Below are positions 1 through 7,967 of a DNA stretch of 40,128 nt, one piece after another. This DNA comes from Pseudomonadota bacterium (GTDB lineage Bacteria > Pseudomonadota > Alphaproteobacteria > Rickettsiales > UBA3002). The stretch's first letter is position 1; each line of letters opens with the position of its first letter. The notes beneath the pieces are model-generated. The model had not been told where the DNA came from and did no database searches. It saw only the letters and a program-made list of their open reading frames with translations. The stretch covers positions 1-40,128 of the forward strand of contig CAUJIC010000065.1 of assembly GCA_963205305.1 (NCBI GenBank). The letters are read 5' to 3'. A program made the translations under genes and the position numbers.

Positions 1-8
1 GCAATTTC

Positions 9-776
9 ATGAGCATCGACCTTAAAAATTCCCGCATCCTTATCAGTAACGATGATGGTGTGAACGCCGAGGGCATTGCGCTGCTCGAAAAAATTGCGCG
101 CAGCTTAAGCGATGATGTCTGGGTGGTTGCGCCTGAGCACGAGCAAAGCGGGGCAGGGCACTCCTTGAGCCTGCACAAGCCCTTGCGCGTGCGCCAAGTG
201 GCGGAGCGCCGCTTCGCGGTGGATGGTACACCGACCGATGCGGTGCTGCTGGGTGTGATGGAAGTGCTGAAAGATAAACGCCCCGACCTGATGCTCAGTG
301 GCATCAACCGTGGCAGCAACATGGCCGAGGATGTGACCTATTCGGGCACCGTTTCCGCGGCGATGGAAGCGACACTGCTCGAAATTCCCTCGATTGCGTT
401 TTCAAACCAAATCAACGGCGTGGTGAATTGGGACGTGCCCGAGAAATACACCGCTGACATCATTCGCAAACTAGCGGCAACGACCATTCCGCATGATCGC
501 CTCATCAACGTCAATTTTCCTGCCATGCCACTTTCGGAAATCAAAGGCATCAAGCTGTGCCCGCAAGGCCGCCGTAAGCTGGATGATAATCTCGATAGGC
601 GGATCGACCCGCAAGGCAGGCCGTATATCTGGATTGGTGGCCAGCGCACCATTCCGTTCAGCGACCACCCCGAGGCCGATTTTTGGGTCATCCGCGAGGG
701 CTACATCACCGTCACCCCGCTCAGCCTCGATATGACGGATTATGCGATGTTGAAGGGGTTAGAGGGCATCATCTAG
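9..776 (+). CDS. surE: 5'/3'-nucleotidase SurE
   Basis: SurE is a divalent-metal-dependent nucleoside 5'/3'-monophosphatase, also acting on short polyphosphate, found in the cytoplasm and linked to stationary-phase survival. The metal-site signature NDDG is at residues 14-17, the conserved serine lies in SGAGHS (S47), and SGINRGSN at 97-104 supplies the second metal-binding loop. These are followed by YSGTVSAAMEA. The 255-residue length is normal for the family. The start is 9 bases into the window, so its ribosome binding site cannot be judged. It is followed by pcm and an NlpD-like gene, the classic surE-pcm-nlpD arrangement of proteobacterial stress loci. Nothing unusual is seen in the protein. 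Confidence 0.95.
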   Translation: MSIDLKNSRILISNDDGVNAEGIALLEKIARSLSDDVWVVAPEHEQSGAGHSLSLHKPLRVRQVAERRFAVDGTPTDAVLLGVMEVLKDKRPDLMLSGINRGSNMAEDVTYSGTVSAAMEATLLEIPSIAFSNQINGVVNWDVPEKYTADIIRKLAATTIPHDRLINVNFPAMPLSEIKGIKLCPQGRRKLDDNLDRRIDPQGRPYIWIGGQRTIPFSDHPEADFWVIREGYITVTPLSLDMTDYAMLKGLEGII

Positions 777-887
777 CGCGTGCAGGTGGCGCGCCAAAGC
801 CTCAATGCCTAATTATCTGGGCTTAGAAGCCTGATTGTGCGTGCATCGCGCTTGCGCGGCTCTGGGCATCTGTGGCCAACTGAAGCC

Positions 888-1601
888 ATGAATAAAACCG
901 CACGCAGCCCCAAACCCGCCCCTAAACAAACCTTCGAGGGGGTGCACCCCTCGCTTGCCACCACGCAGGATGATTGGCTGGCCTCGCAGAAAATTCGGCT
1001 GCTGATGAGCTTACGTAAGGCGGGGGTGACGGATACCCGCGTGCTAGGCGCTATGGAAAATGTGCCGCGCGAGCAATTTGTTGAGGAGGCATTTCGTGAC
1101 CGCGCCTATGACGATAACGCGCTGCCCATTGCCTGCCACCAGACGATTAGCATGCCTTCTGTGGTCGCGATGATGACGCAGATGCTGGATGTGAAGCCCA
1201 CGCAATGCGTGCTCGAGATTGGCACGGGCTCGGGCTATCAGGCGGCGGTGCTGGCCAAGCTCGCGCGCCGCGTGCACACGATTGAGCGCCATGCGCCATT
1301 GGCCGAAATTGCCCGCGAGCGCTTCACCGCCATGAAGTTACGCAATATCGATAGCCATATTGGCGATGGCAGCAAGGGCTGGCCGCACGCTGCGCCCTAT
1401 GAGCGGATTATAGTGACGGCAGCCGCCCCCGAAATTCCGCAAACCTTGCTCGCCCAGCTTTCCATCGGCGGCAAAATGATTATCCCCGTGGGTTTGCATG
1501 TGGCCGATCAATTCCTGCTGCGCCTCACGCGCGTGGCCGAGGATGAAGTGCGTAAAGAGGTGCTTAGCCCAGTGCGTTTTGTGCCGCTGGTGGCAGGTTA
1601 G
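888..1601 (+). CDS. pcm: Protein-L-isoaspartate O-methyltransferase
   Basis: Pcm transfers a methyl group from S-adenosylmethionine to L-isoaspartyl residues, starting the repair of aged cytoplasmic proteins. The SAM-binding motif I, VLEIGTGSGYQ, is at about residues 108-118, and the family's substrate-side segment QTISMPSVVAMMTQML precedes it at 85-100. The C-terminus IIPVGLHVADQFLLRL is also typical. A GTG 51 bases upstream (837) is in frame and would add 17 residues, but the added peptide is not family-like, so ATG 888 (237 residues) is preferred. Neither start has a strong ribosome binding site. It lies 111 bases behind surE, in the usual order, and is probably co-transcribed with it. Confidence 0.93.
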   Translation: MNKTARSPKPAPKQTFEGVHPSLATTQDDWLASQKIRLLMSLRKAGVTDTRVLGAMENVPREQFVEEAFRDRAYDDNALPIACHQTISMPSVVAMMTQMLDVKPTQCVLEIGTGSGYQAAVLAKLARRVHTIERHAPLAEIARERFTAMKLRNIDSHIGDGSKGWPHAAPYERIIVTAAAPEIPQTLLAQLSIGGKMIIPVGLHVADQFLLRLTRVAEDEVRKEVLSPVRFVPLVAG

Positions 1602-1993
1602 TCCCGTCCTATTTCTAGGGGCAAATTCTATGTCGTGTGCGTACTCGGTTCGGTCATGTAGCGCTGCTACATTCCTCCCTGCGTGCGCCCACTCCTTGAA
1701 TTTTCCTCCTATAAATAGGACTCAGAGGTAAGCGCTCTAAACTAAACAATCGTATAATGGGGCTGTGGTATTTTTGCCCCGCATTCAATGATTTTAGAAG
1801 AAAGTGCATTGCGGTATAGTATTGCCATTGCGTTCAGTATTTCTGTGTGTTACCCCTAATAGAACCAAGGGCAAACGCTTCAAGAACCTTTGGTAAGTTA
1901 CTATAAAAAGGGTGTTTTAGAACAACAAGCCCTAAGTCGCACTGGCAAGTGAAAGTTAGACGTTTTTTCCTCATCAAGTTCCGAGGTGGTGCC
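1602..1993. other. Long intergenic region between pcm and the NlpD-like gene
   Basis: About 390 bases with no convincing gene. The left third is occupied by a palindromic element (separate entry). The rest is AT-richer than the flanking genes and holds two possible -10 hexamers, TATAAT at 1753-1758 and TATAGT at 1815-1820, neither with a convincing -35 at the right distance. A GTG at 1949 would extend the downstream lipoprotein by 15 residues but would spoil its signal peptide. The region probably contains a separate promoter for the lipoprotein gene. Confidence 0.5.
1607..1720. repeat. MITE-like palindromic intergenic element
   Basis: The ends form a long, nearly perfect inverted repeat: 1607-1628 (begins TCCTATTTCTAGGGG) pairs with 1698-1720 (ends CTCCTATAAATAGGA) with only a few mismatches. 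At its centre a perfect hairpin, ATGTAGC-GCT-GCTACAT, pairs 7 bases around a 3-base loop. The intervening arms (GTGTGCGTAC... and ...GCGTGCGCCC) also partly pair, so the roughly 114 bases can fold into one long imperfect hairpin. It carries no open reading frame. Length and structure suggest a miniature mobile or REP-like repeat. No second full copy is visible in the window, so repeat status is inference. Confidence 0.55.
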
Positions 1994-2611
1994 ATGCGTA
2001 TATCCGCTGCTGCGTTTTTTATGATTCTCACTACCATCTTTCTTTCCGCCTGTGGAAGAAGCGAGATGGCCACGGTCGATGATCATGGGAATAGCTTTTA
2101 TGGCCGCAGCGGGGTGATGAGCCTTGCGGGCTCCATGTCCACCCAGCAGGCAGTGCCCACCATGAGCGTGGCGAGCAACGATCTTGCACCTGCATCCAAT
2201 CAGCCGCCCATGGCAACCGCCAGCACATGGCAGTGGCCAGCGAATGGCACTGTCACCGAAAATTTTGGCCAAAAATCGGAAGGCGAGAGCAGCGAAGGCA
2301 TTATCATTGCTGCCAGCGAGGGCAGCCCCATCCATGCAGCGCAAGCGGGCGAGGTTGCCTATGTCGGTAACGATACTAAAACCTACGGCAATATCGTGAT
2401 TTTACGCCATGCCGATGGCACGATGACCTCGTACTCCCACGCACGCAACCTTGTGGTCGCCAAGGGCGAGCGCGTAAATTCGGGTGGTGTGCTTGGCTAT
2501 GTGGGACAAACGGGCAGCGCGAAAGAGCCACAATTGCACTTTGCCGTGCGGCAGGGGCATATGTCGGTCGACCCGTTGAGCAAACTGCCACAGCAAGTCG
2601 CATCGAATTAG
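1994..2611 (+). CDS. nlpD: NlpD-like lipoprotein with a degenerate LytM (M23) domain
   Basis: A 205-residue outer-envelope lipoprotein. Residues 1-19 are a lipoprotein signal peptide ending in the lipobox LSAC, with C20 as the lipidated residue. A low-complexity linker follows, then an M23/LytM domain from about residue 80 to the end (GSPIHAAQAGEVAYVG, YGNIVILRHADG, YSHA, LHFAVR). The first zinc-binding His and Asp of active M23 enzymes are replaced (SEGIIIAASEG), so it is probably not a hydrolase. NlpD and EnvC are inactive members of this kind that switch on cell-wall amidases at the division site. The start is ATG 1994, preceded by GAGG at a good distance. The surE-pcm-nlpD order supports the call. 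Confidence 0.85.
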   Translation: MRISAAAFFMILTTIFLSACGRSEMATVDDHGNSFYGRSGVMSLAGSMSTQQAVPTMSVASNDLAPASNQPPMATASTWQWPANGTVTENFGQKSEGESSEGIIIAASEGSPIHAAQAGEVAYVGNDTKTYGNIVILRHADGTMTSYSHARNLVVAKGERVNSGGVLGYVGQTGSAKEPQLHFAVRQGHMSVDPLSKLPQQVASN

Positions 2612-2648
2612 TTAGCGCTTTTTATTTTTGCGCGGCATAACGCCACTC

Positions 2649-4091
2649 ATGACATCACTCGTTTGGCTTCGCCGCGATTTGCGGCTTCATGACCATGCGG
2701 CGCTCGCCACCGCGCTGGCCGAGCTTCACGCCGTGCAACCCGTATTCGTGTTCGATACCGAGATTTTGGCGCGCTTTGCCAACCCACGCGATAGGCGATT
2801 GGTGTTTATCGCCGAAACGCTGTGCCATATCGATACGCAGCTGAAAGAACGTGGTGGCCGTCTGCTGGTGCTGCATGGCAAAGCGGCCGATATTATTCCT
2901 AAACTAGCCGCGGCGCTTGGCGCCAAGGCCATCTATTCCGCCGAAGATTTCGAGCCTGCCACCCGCGCGCGGGATGAGGCGGTAAAAAAAGCGCTAGCAC
3001 CCACAACCCGCTTTGTGCAAGTGCTCGACCACCTCATGCGCGCACCGCAGCGGATGCTCAAGGCCGATGGCACGCCCTACAAAGTGTTCACACCGTTCTA
3101 TAAGCTCTGGCGCGCCGATATGGGGCCGACGGATTACGCGCAGTATGAGGTGAAGGATGCAGGCCGCTATGCGAAGGCGCCAAGCAGTTTCAAAGCGGCA
3201 GAGGGGGCAGGGCTAACGCGCATCAACCTCGATGAGGGGCCAGCTGAATTGCTCGCCCAAATTGGTTATCAGTACACGAAGGATTCGCTGTGGCGGGTGG
3301 ATGATGTGCCCGCGCGCCTGAGCAGTTTTATCGAGAACAAGCTCGCCGCATACCCCACCGCGCGCGATGTGTTGCCCATCATCGGCACCAGCCAGCTCTC
3401 GCCTTATTTACGGTTTGGGTTGGTGAGTGTGCGCGAGTGTGTGCGTGCGGCAATGGAAAAGGGTGGTGGCGAAAAATGGATTGCCGAGCTCGGCTGGCGC
3501 GAGTTTTACGCGGCCATTCTCTATCACTTCCCTCATGTGGTGACGCTCGAATTCAACGCGCAATATCAGAATGGTGCCATTCCGTGGAACAACGACGAGA
3601 ACATGGCGCAAGCCATGTTCAGCGGCCAAACGGGCTACCCCGTGGTGGATGCGGCGGTGCGCGAGCTGCTAGAAACAGGCTACATGCACAACCGCGCGCG
3701 GATGATTGTGGCAAGCTTCGCGAGCAAGGATTTATTGCTCGATTGGCGGCTGGGTGAGGAATTCTTTGCCCAACACCTGATGGATTACGATTTGGCCAGC
3801 AATAATGGTGGCTGGCAATGGGCAGCCAGCACAGGCACCGATGCCGCGCCTTATTTCCGTATTTTTAACCCCATCCTGCAAAGCAAGCGGTTCGACCCCG
3901 AGGGCGAGTATATCCGTCGCTATGTGCCTGAATTACGTGGGCTATCCACCGCCGATATTCACGCCCCGTGGGAATCACCGCTCACGAAGCCGGCTAATTA
4001 TCCCATGCCTATCGTCGACCATGCCACGGCCAAGGATAGGGCGGTGGCCGTGTTCAAAGCCGCCGGCCACAAAATGGGCGGCGAACATTAG
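2649..4091 (+). CDS. phrB: Deoxyribodipyrimidine photolyase
   Basis: A cryptochrome/photolyase-family flavoprotein that uses blue light to split cyclobutane pyrimidine dimers in DNA. The N-terminal antenna (Rossmann-like) domain starts with LVWLRRDLRLHDHAAL. The C-terminal FAD-binding domain shows WREFYAAILYHFP, GYMHNRARMIVASF and the family signature TDAAPYFRIFNP followed by QSKRFDPEGEYIRRYVPEL. The 480-residue length is that of bacterial class I enzymes. An upstream TTG at 2628 is also in frame, but the protein homology begins at ATG 2649. No clear ribosome binding site is seen. It lies 37 bases after the NlpD-like gene and may be read with it. The exact subtype is inferred from overall resemblance. 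Confidence 0.93.
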   Translation: MTSLVWLRRDLRLHDHAALATALAELHAVQPVFVFDTEILARFANPRDRRLVFIAETLCHIDTQLKERGGRLLVLHGKAADIIPKLAAALGAKAIYSAEDFEPATRARDEAVKKALAPTTRFVQVLDHLMRAPQRMLKADGTPYKVFTPFYKLWRADMGPTDYAQYEVKDAGRYAKAPSSFKAAEGAGLTRINLDEGPAELLAQIGYQYTKDSLWRVDDVPARLSSFIENKLAAYPTARDVLPIIGTSQLSPYLRFGLVSVRECVRAAMEKGGGEKWIAELGWREFYAAILYHFPHVVTLEFNAQYQNGAIPWNNDENMAQAMFSGQTGYPVVDAAVRELLETGYMHNRARMIVASFASKDLLLDWRLGEEFFAQHLMDYDLASNNGGWQWAASTGTDAAPYFRIFNPILQSKRFDPEGEYIRRYVPELRGLSTADIHAPWESPLTKPANYPMPIVDHATAKDRAVAVFKAAGHKMGGEH

Positions 4092-4102
4092 CGCGAATAC
4101 CC

Positions 4103-4109
4103 GCTTGAC
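4103..4109 (+). promoter_or_regulatory. Possible -35 element of the rpmG promoter
   Basis: CTTGACA lies 51 bases before the rpmG start in the short gap after the photolyase gene. It matches the alphaproteobacterial housekeeping -35 (CTTGAC). The -10 cannot be assigned with confidence, since the sequence 16-18 bases on (around GCGAAAAGG) is a poor match. Weak evidence only. Confidence 0.3.
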
Positions 4110-4159
4110 AGGGGGTGAAAAATACGCGAAAAGGCGCCCCTCAAACATTCGAGGCGAAC

Positions 4160-4327
4160 ATGGCTAAAAAAGCGACTATTCTTGTAAAACTTGAGTCCAC
4201 AGCGGATACGGGTTTCTTCTATGTGAAGAAGCGCAACCCACGCAAACAGACGGAAAAGTTGAAGTTCAACAAGTACGATCCCGTTGCGCGCAAGCACGTG
4301 GAATTCAAAGAAACCAAGCTCAAATAA
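4160..4327 (+). CDS. rpmG: 50S ribosomal protein L33
   Basis: A 55-residue basic ribosomal protein of the large subunit E-site region. The sequence starts [18 protein letters not shown] and continues through [21 protein letters not shown] to [11 protein letters not shown], which matches the L33 family end to end. It is the cysteine-free (zinc-independent) form, as is usual in alphaproteobacteria. The start at 4160 is preceded by GAGG at 4151 with good spacing; a longer upstream reading frame is not needed. The next gene, yajC, begins 4 bases after the stop, so the two probably share a transcript. Confidence 0.96.
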   Translation: MAKKATILVKLESTADTGFFYVKKRNPRKQTEKLKFNKYDPVARKHVEFKETKLK

Positions 4328-4331
4328 CCCC

Positions 4332-4784
4332 ATGCACAAGCTAATTGCGGTGCTCGCGGCGTTTTCTCCAGCGGCTGTGCTTGCACAGGCGGCCGATGCC
4401 CCTGTCGATGCATCGGCTATGGCGGCAGGTTCGCCCTTTGCCAGCCTTTTGCCGCTGGTACTCATTTTCTTCGTATTTTACTTTGTGCTCATCAAGCCGC
4501 AGCAGCGCCGCATGAAGGAGCATCAGGCCACACTCGCAGCCTTGAAAAAAGGCGATAAGGTGGTGACGGGTGGTGGCATCGTCGGCAAAATCACTAAAGT
4601 CGCTGGCGATGGCGAAACCGTGAATGTTGAAATTGCAACGGGTGTAGAAGTTACGGTTCTTAAATCCACGGTCAGCGGCCTTGTTGGCGCGCCAGCCCCC
4701 GTGGTGGCAGATAAGAAAAAGGCAGGCAACGACAAGAACGACAATGCCGTGCCCAGCCGCGATAGCGTTGCGAACGACAACTAA
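4332..4784 (+). CDS. yajC: Preprotein translocase accessory subunit YajC
   Basis: YajC is a small inner-membrane partner of SecD and SecF in the holotranslocon. The protein has 150 residues. The transmembrane segment LLPLVLIFFVFYFVLIKPQQRRMKEH (about 39-64) ends in the diagnostic PQQRR, followed by the cytoplasmic core KKGDKVVTGGGIVGKI. Upstream of the usual start is an extra hydrophobic stretch (MHKLIAVLAAFSPAAVLAQ), which looks like a signal peptide or second membrane segment. The C-terminus is a Lys/Asn/Asp-rich tail. It starts 4 bases after rpmG. Its expected partner secD is 1.1 kb downstream, separated by a glycosyltransferase gene. Confidence 0.93.
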   Translation: MHKLIAVLAAFSPAAVLAQAADAPVDASAMAAGSPFASLLPLVLIFFVFYFVLIKPQQRRMKEHQATLAALKKGDKVVTGGGIVGKITKVAGDGETVNVEIATGVEVTVLKSTVSGLVGAPAPVVADKKKAGNDKNDNAVPSRDSVANDN

Positions 4785-4796
4785 TCTTCACGTAAC

Positions 4797-4812
4797 TGAC
4801 GCATAAACGTCA
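4797..4812 (+). other. Small hairpin after yajC
   Basis: TGACG and CGTCA face each other across a 6-base loop (CATAAA), 13 bases after the yajC stop. No T-run follows directly, so it is at best a weak transcription stop or processing hairpin before the glycosyltransferase gene. Confidence 0.3.
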
Positions 4813-4862
4813 TCAAATTGTCATATTCTTTCGTCATACTGGTCGCTCATAAGGCGATGGTT

Positions 4863-5819
4863 ATGGCTGACAAAAAAACACTCAAAATTTCCTACTGCAC
4901 GACCTGTAAGGGGCGTCTGCACCATTTGAAGCAGACGCTGCCTGCCAATATGGCCGCCGAGCGGAACAACCCCAATGTCGAATTCGTCGTGCTTGATTAC
5001 GGCAGCGAAGATGGTTTGGCGGATTGGATTAAACAAAATTTCCAAGCCGAAATGGATTCAGGCCGTTTGCGCTATGCGCGCTATGAAACCCCGTATTTTA
5101 AAATGGCACATGCGAAAAACATGGCGCACCGTCTGGCCACGGGCGATGTGCTGTGCAATGTGGATGCCGATAATTTTATCGCCAAGGATTTCTCGAAGTG
5201 GCTTACGAGTGTTTACGAGAAGCGCCTTGATACCATTGTTACAACCGTGCCGCGCTCTATATCGAACGGTCTTATTAGCGTCGTGAAGCGCAAGGCGCTC
5301 GGTTTTGGGCGCTCACTTGGCCTCACAGGTAGAATCGCCATATCCAAGCAATCATTTCGTGAGCTTGGCGGCTACGACGAGAGCTTTACAGGCTGGGGTG
5401 GGGAAGACACAAATTTAAGCCTACGCGCCAGAGATCGGGGAATGGGCTACTCGGGTATTCCAACGAAATATTGGGGTGCTGTTATCCCGCACGAAGATCA
5501 AGAGCGCGTTAAAAACATGGATGCAAACGATAAGGAGCATTCGCTCGATACGCTGAATGCTAGTCATCGCAGAGTGGTCAGCAGGTTTAACGCAGTTAAG
5601 GTCGTTAAATCGCACCCAGAACCTATTGCCAATCCCGATGGTAACGTGGGCTGCGGTACGGTTCACATCAACTTTTCTACTGAGCCGACCGTTATTGGGC
5701 CTATCAGCAAATCCATGCCGCCAGCCCCGGAGGCGGAAGCTGGGCTTAATCCTCATGCTCGAGTGGGACATGTCGCATCGTTAGCTAAGCAGCATGGTGG
5801 TGTTCACATCTCGCGCTAA
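4863..5819 (+). CDS. Family 2-type glycosyltransferase with galactosyltransferase-like C-terminus
   Basis: A predicted cytoplasmic, metal-dependent GT-A glycosyltransferase of 318 residues; donor and acceptor are unknown. The N-terminal nucleotide-sugar region begins KISYCTTCKGRLHHLKQTLP. The metal-binding DxD is VDADN (D101, D103). The second motif FTGWGGEDTNLSLR (W178 to D182) is the WGGED signature of beta-galactosyl/chondroitin-type transferases. The start at 4863 is supported by AAGG eight bases upstream; in-frame TTG 4818 and ATG 4857 are less likely. A C-terminal tail of about 80 residues after the catalytic core has no recognised domain. Its position between yajC and secD is unusual and suggests insertion into the Sec operon. 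It may decorate a surface glycan. Confidence 0.85.
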   Translation: MADKKTLKISYCTTCKGRLHHLKQTLPANMAAERNNPNVEFVVLDYGSEDGLADWIKQNFQAEMDSGRLRYARYETPYFKMAHAKNMAHRLATGDVLCNVDADNFIAKDFSKWLTSVYEKRLDTIVTTVPRSISNGLISVVKRKALGFGRSLGLTGRIAISKQSFRELGGYDESFTGWGGEDTNLSLRARDRGMGYSGIPTKYWGAVIPHEDQERVKNMDANDKEHSLDTLNASHRRVVSRFNAVKVVKSHPEPIANPDGNVGCGTVHINFSTEPTVIGPISKSMPPAPEAEAGLNPHARVGHVASLAKQHGGVHISR

Positions 5820-5883
5820 CACCCCTTGTCAGCCGCCATAAATCCTGTATGCATAACCCCGTTCAATTTAACTGGTGGTGCAT

Positions 5884-7470
5884 ATGCTCGAGTTTCCGCG
5901 TTGGAAAACATTTATGGTGATGGCGGTCACGCTGTTTTTTGTGCTGACAGCGCTGCCCAATGTGCTTTCCGATAGCCTGCGCGCCAAGCTGCCCAACTTT
6001 TTGCCTAGCCAAACGGTGCCACTCGGCCTCGATTTGCGGGGGGGCTCGCACTTGTTGCTCGAGCTCGATTTTGCGACCTATAAGCGCGAGCATTTCGCGA
6101 ATGTACGCGATGGCCTGCGCGAAACCTTGCGTAAAGCCAAAGTGGGTTACACCGATTTACGCGCCAGCGGTAACGAAGTGTCGCTTCGCATCCGCCCCGA
6201 AACGGTGAGCGAAGGTGTGAAAATCGATGATTTGCTGAGCAAGGTCGACCCCGACCTCTCGACGGAAGAAAAAGATGGCCTGACGCGTTTTTATTACGAT
6301 GAAACCAAGCTCAAAGCGCTGCAGTTGCGCTTGCTCGAACAATCCATCGAGATTGTGGAGCGCCGCGTGAACGAAACGGGCACCAAGGAGCCCATCGTCC
6401 AGCGTCAGGGCACCGACCGCATTGTGGTGCAAGTGCCAGGTTTGGCCGACCCAGCGCAGCTAAAAGCCTTGCTTGGCAAAACCGCGAAAATGACCTTCCA
6501 CCTCGTGAACGAGGAAGTCTCGGCCGATGCCATGGCGCGCAATGTCGTGCCCTCCGATACCATGATTCTGCCATCCGATAAGGCAGAGAGCGAAAAAGCT
6601 GCGGGTTTGCCCACGCAGTACCCTGTGTTCAATGAAGTGGCGCTGGGTGGGGAACACTTGACCAATGCCAACGCATCCTTCGCGGATGGGTTGCCTGTGG
6701 TTGAGTTCCAATTCAACACACTGGGCGCCCAGAAATTTGGCGATATTACGCAAGCCAATATCGGCAAGCGCTTTGCCGTCGTGCTGGATCATAAAGTGAT
6801 TACCGCGCCAGTCATTCGCTCGGCCATCCTCGGTGGGCGTGGTATTATCGAAGGCAACTTCACCACCGAATCGGCGAACGAGCTGGCCATGCTTCTGCGT
6901 GCAGGTGCCTTGCCAGCACCGCTGACGGTGATTGAGGAGCGCTCGGTGGGGCCAAGCTTAGGGCAGGATTCAATCAATGCAGGGACCCTTGCTGCAGTGC
7001 TTGGCATCACACTGGTGGTTATTTTTATGCTGCTTTCCTACGGCTTGTTTGGCGTATTTGCTAATCTCGGTTTGGCGGTGCATTTGGTCACGGTACTGGG
7101 CGCCATGTCGCTGATGCAGGCAACGCTGACTCTACCAGGTATTGCGGGCATTGTGCTCACCATGGGCATGGGCGTCGATGCAAACGTGCTGATTTTCGAA
7201 CGTATCCGCGATGAGTTGCGCTATGGGAAAAGCCCGCTGGCGGCCATTCATTCGGGCTTCAGCCTCGCGTTTGGCACCATTTTCGATTCCAACCTCACCA
7301 CACTGATTGCGGCGCTGCTGCTCTACACGCTGGGTGCTGGCGCGGTGAAGGGCTTCGCCGTGACGCTGACGATTGGTATCCTAAGCTCCATGTTTGCCTC
7401 GGTGTTGTTCTGCCGCATGCTCATCATCTTCTGGGCGCGCCGCACCAAGCCGAAGCGTATTCCGATATAG
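5884..7470 (+). CDS. secD: Protein translocase subunit SecD
   Basis: SecD is an RND-type inner-membrane protein that, with SecF, uses the proton gradient to complete Sec-dependent export. The protein has 528 residues. TM1 is near residues 9-29, then the periplasmic region with the SecD motif LGLDLRGGSHLLLELD, then five membrane segments at the C-terminus including GMGVDANVLIFERIRDEL (TM4 motif) and GFSLAFGTIFDSNLTTL. Two in-frame GTG codons lie just upstream at 5875 and 5878, but ATG 5884 is the natural start. The odd point is context: the partner secF, normally immediately downstream, is absent from the window, and the protein is not a SecDF fusion. Confidence 0.95.
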   Translation: MLEFPRWKTFMVMAVTLFFVLTALPNVLSDSLRAKLPNFLPSQTVPLGLDLRGGSHLLLELDFATYKREHFANVRDGLRETLRKAKVGYTDLRASGNEVSLRIRPETVSEGVKIDDLLSKVDPDLSTEEKDGLTRFYYDETKLKALQLRLLEQSIEIVERRVNETGTKEPIVQRQGTDRIVVQVPGLADPAQLKALLGKTAKMTFHLVNEEVSADAMARNVVPSDTMILPSDKAESEKAAGLPTQYPVFNEVALGGEHLTNANASFADGLPVVEFQFNTLGAQKFGDITQANIGKRFAVVLDHKVITAPVIRSAILGGRGIIEGNFTTESANELAMLLRAGALPAPLTVIEERSVGPSLGQDSINAGTLAAVLGITLVVIFMLLSYGLFGVFANLGLAVHLVTVLGAMSLMQATLTLPGIAGIVLTMGMGVDANVLIFERIRDELRYGKSPLAAIHSGFSLAFGTIFDSNLTTLIAALLLYTLGAGAVKGFAVTLTIGILSSMFASVLFCRMLIIFWARRTKPKRIPI

Positions 7471-7474
7471 CTTT

Positions 7475-7598
7475 TAGTGGCTTCGGAGCTCATGGCTACT
7501 GATTCGGGTCTCCTGACCCTTACCCTTCGGGCTGCTGCGCAGTCCAAAACGCCTGCTGACGTTTTATCGTCCAGCTCGCAAACCGAGTAGGAGCATGC
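7475..7598. repeat. Hairpin-rich intergenic element where secF is expected
   Basis: Between secD and the Mth938-family gene are about 130 bases full of inverted repeats: GGGTC-TCCT-GACCC (7506-7519), the palindrome CTGCGCAG (7535-7542), and AAAACG-N8-CGTTTT (7546-7565), which could act as a weak terminator. The outer parts (CATGGCTACT... and ...AGTAGGAGCATG) also partly pair. No conserved protein is encoded on either strand. The structure resembles a short dispersed palindromic repeat, but no second copy is visible here. The last bases supply the ribosome binding site GGAG (7590-7593) of the next gene. Confidence 0.45.
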
Positions 7599-7601
7599 GT
7601 T

Positions 7602-7967
7602 ATGCACAACATCATGCCGCCGATTGCTGGTAACTCGCAGCTTATCCGCTCGTATGGGGGGCAGGGGTTTCGCATTGGTCAGGCGGAATATGCTAGCCAT
7701 GTGCTGGTGCTGCCCACCATCACCCACGCGTGGAATGGTGAGTTAACGCCTGAGGCGCTCGCACCGCTCTTTGCCTACGAACCCGCCACCGAGCTGTTAC
7801 TTATCGGCACAGGCGCTCGGCACGAGATGGTCGACCCAGCTCTACGCAAGGGGTTGAAAGAAAAGGGGCTAGCCCTCGATACGATGGATACAGGTGCGGC
7901 ATGCCGCACCTTCAATGTTCTTCTCGGCGAAGGGCGGCGAGTAGCAGTGGCTCTGCTTTTACCCTAA
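7602..7967 (+). CDS. Mth938-like domain protein (DUF498, NDUFAF3 homologue)
   Basis: A 121-residue single-domain protein of the Mth938/DUF498 family, whose mitochondrial member NDUFAF3 helps assemble respiratory complex I. Diagnostic segments are ELLLIGTGARHEM in the middle and the end ACRTFNVLLGEGRRVAVALLL, which is the family's most conserved stretch. The start is ATG 7602, with GGAG eight bases upstream. In alphaproteobacteria this gene usually follows secD-secF and precedes a squalene/phytoene-synthase-family gene; both neighbours except secF are present here. Its stop overlaps that of the convergent superoxide dismutase gene by a few bases. The bacterial function is inferred from the mitochondrial homologue. 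Confidence 0.88.
   Translation: MHNIMPPIAGNSQLIRSYGGQGFRIGQAEYASHVLVLPTITHAWNGELTPEALAPLFAYEPATELLLIGTGARHEMVDPALRKGLKEKGLALDTMDTGAACRTFNVLLGEGRRVAVALLLP

Noticed and set aside
1640..1670. tRNA-like GGTTCGG within the palindromic element
   Set aside because: No acceptor stem, anticodon arm or correct arm spacing can be drawn; no tRNA or rRNA gene was found in the window.
7323..7727. 134-residue minus-strand frame across the secD-Mth938 gap
   Set aside because: It spans the ends of two conserved genes on the other strand and a hairpin-rich gap, with no family resemblance.
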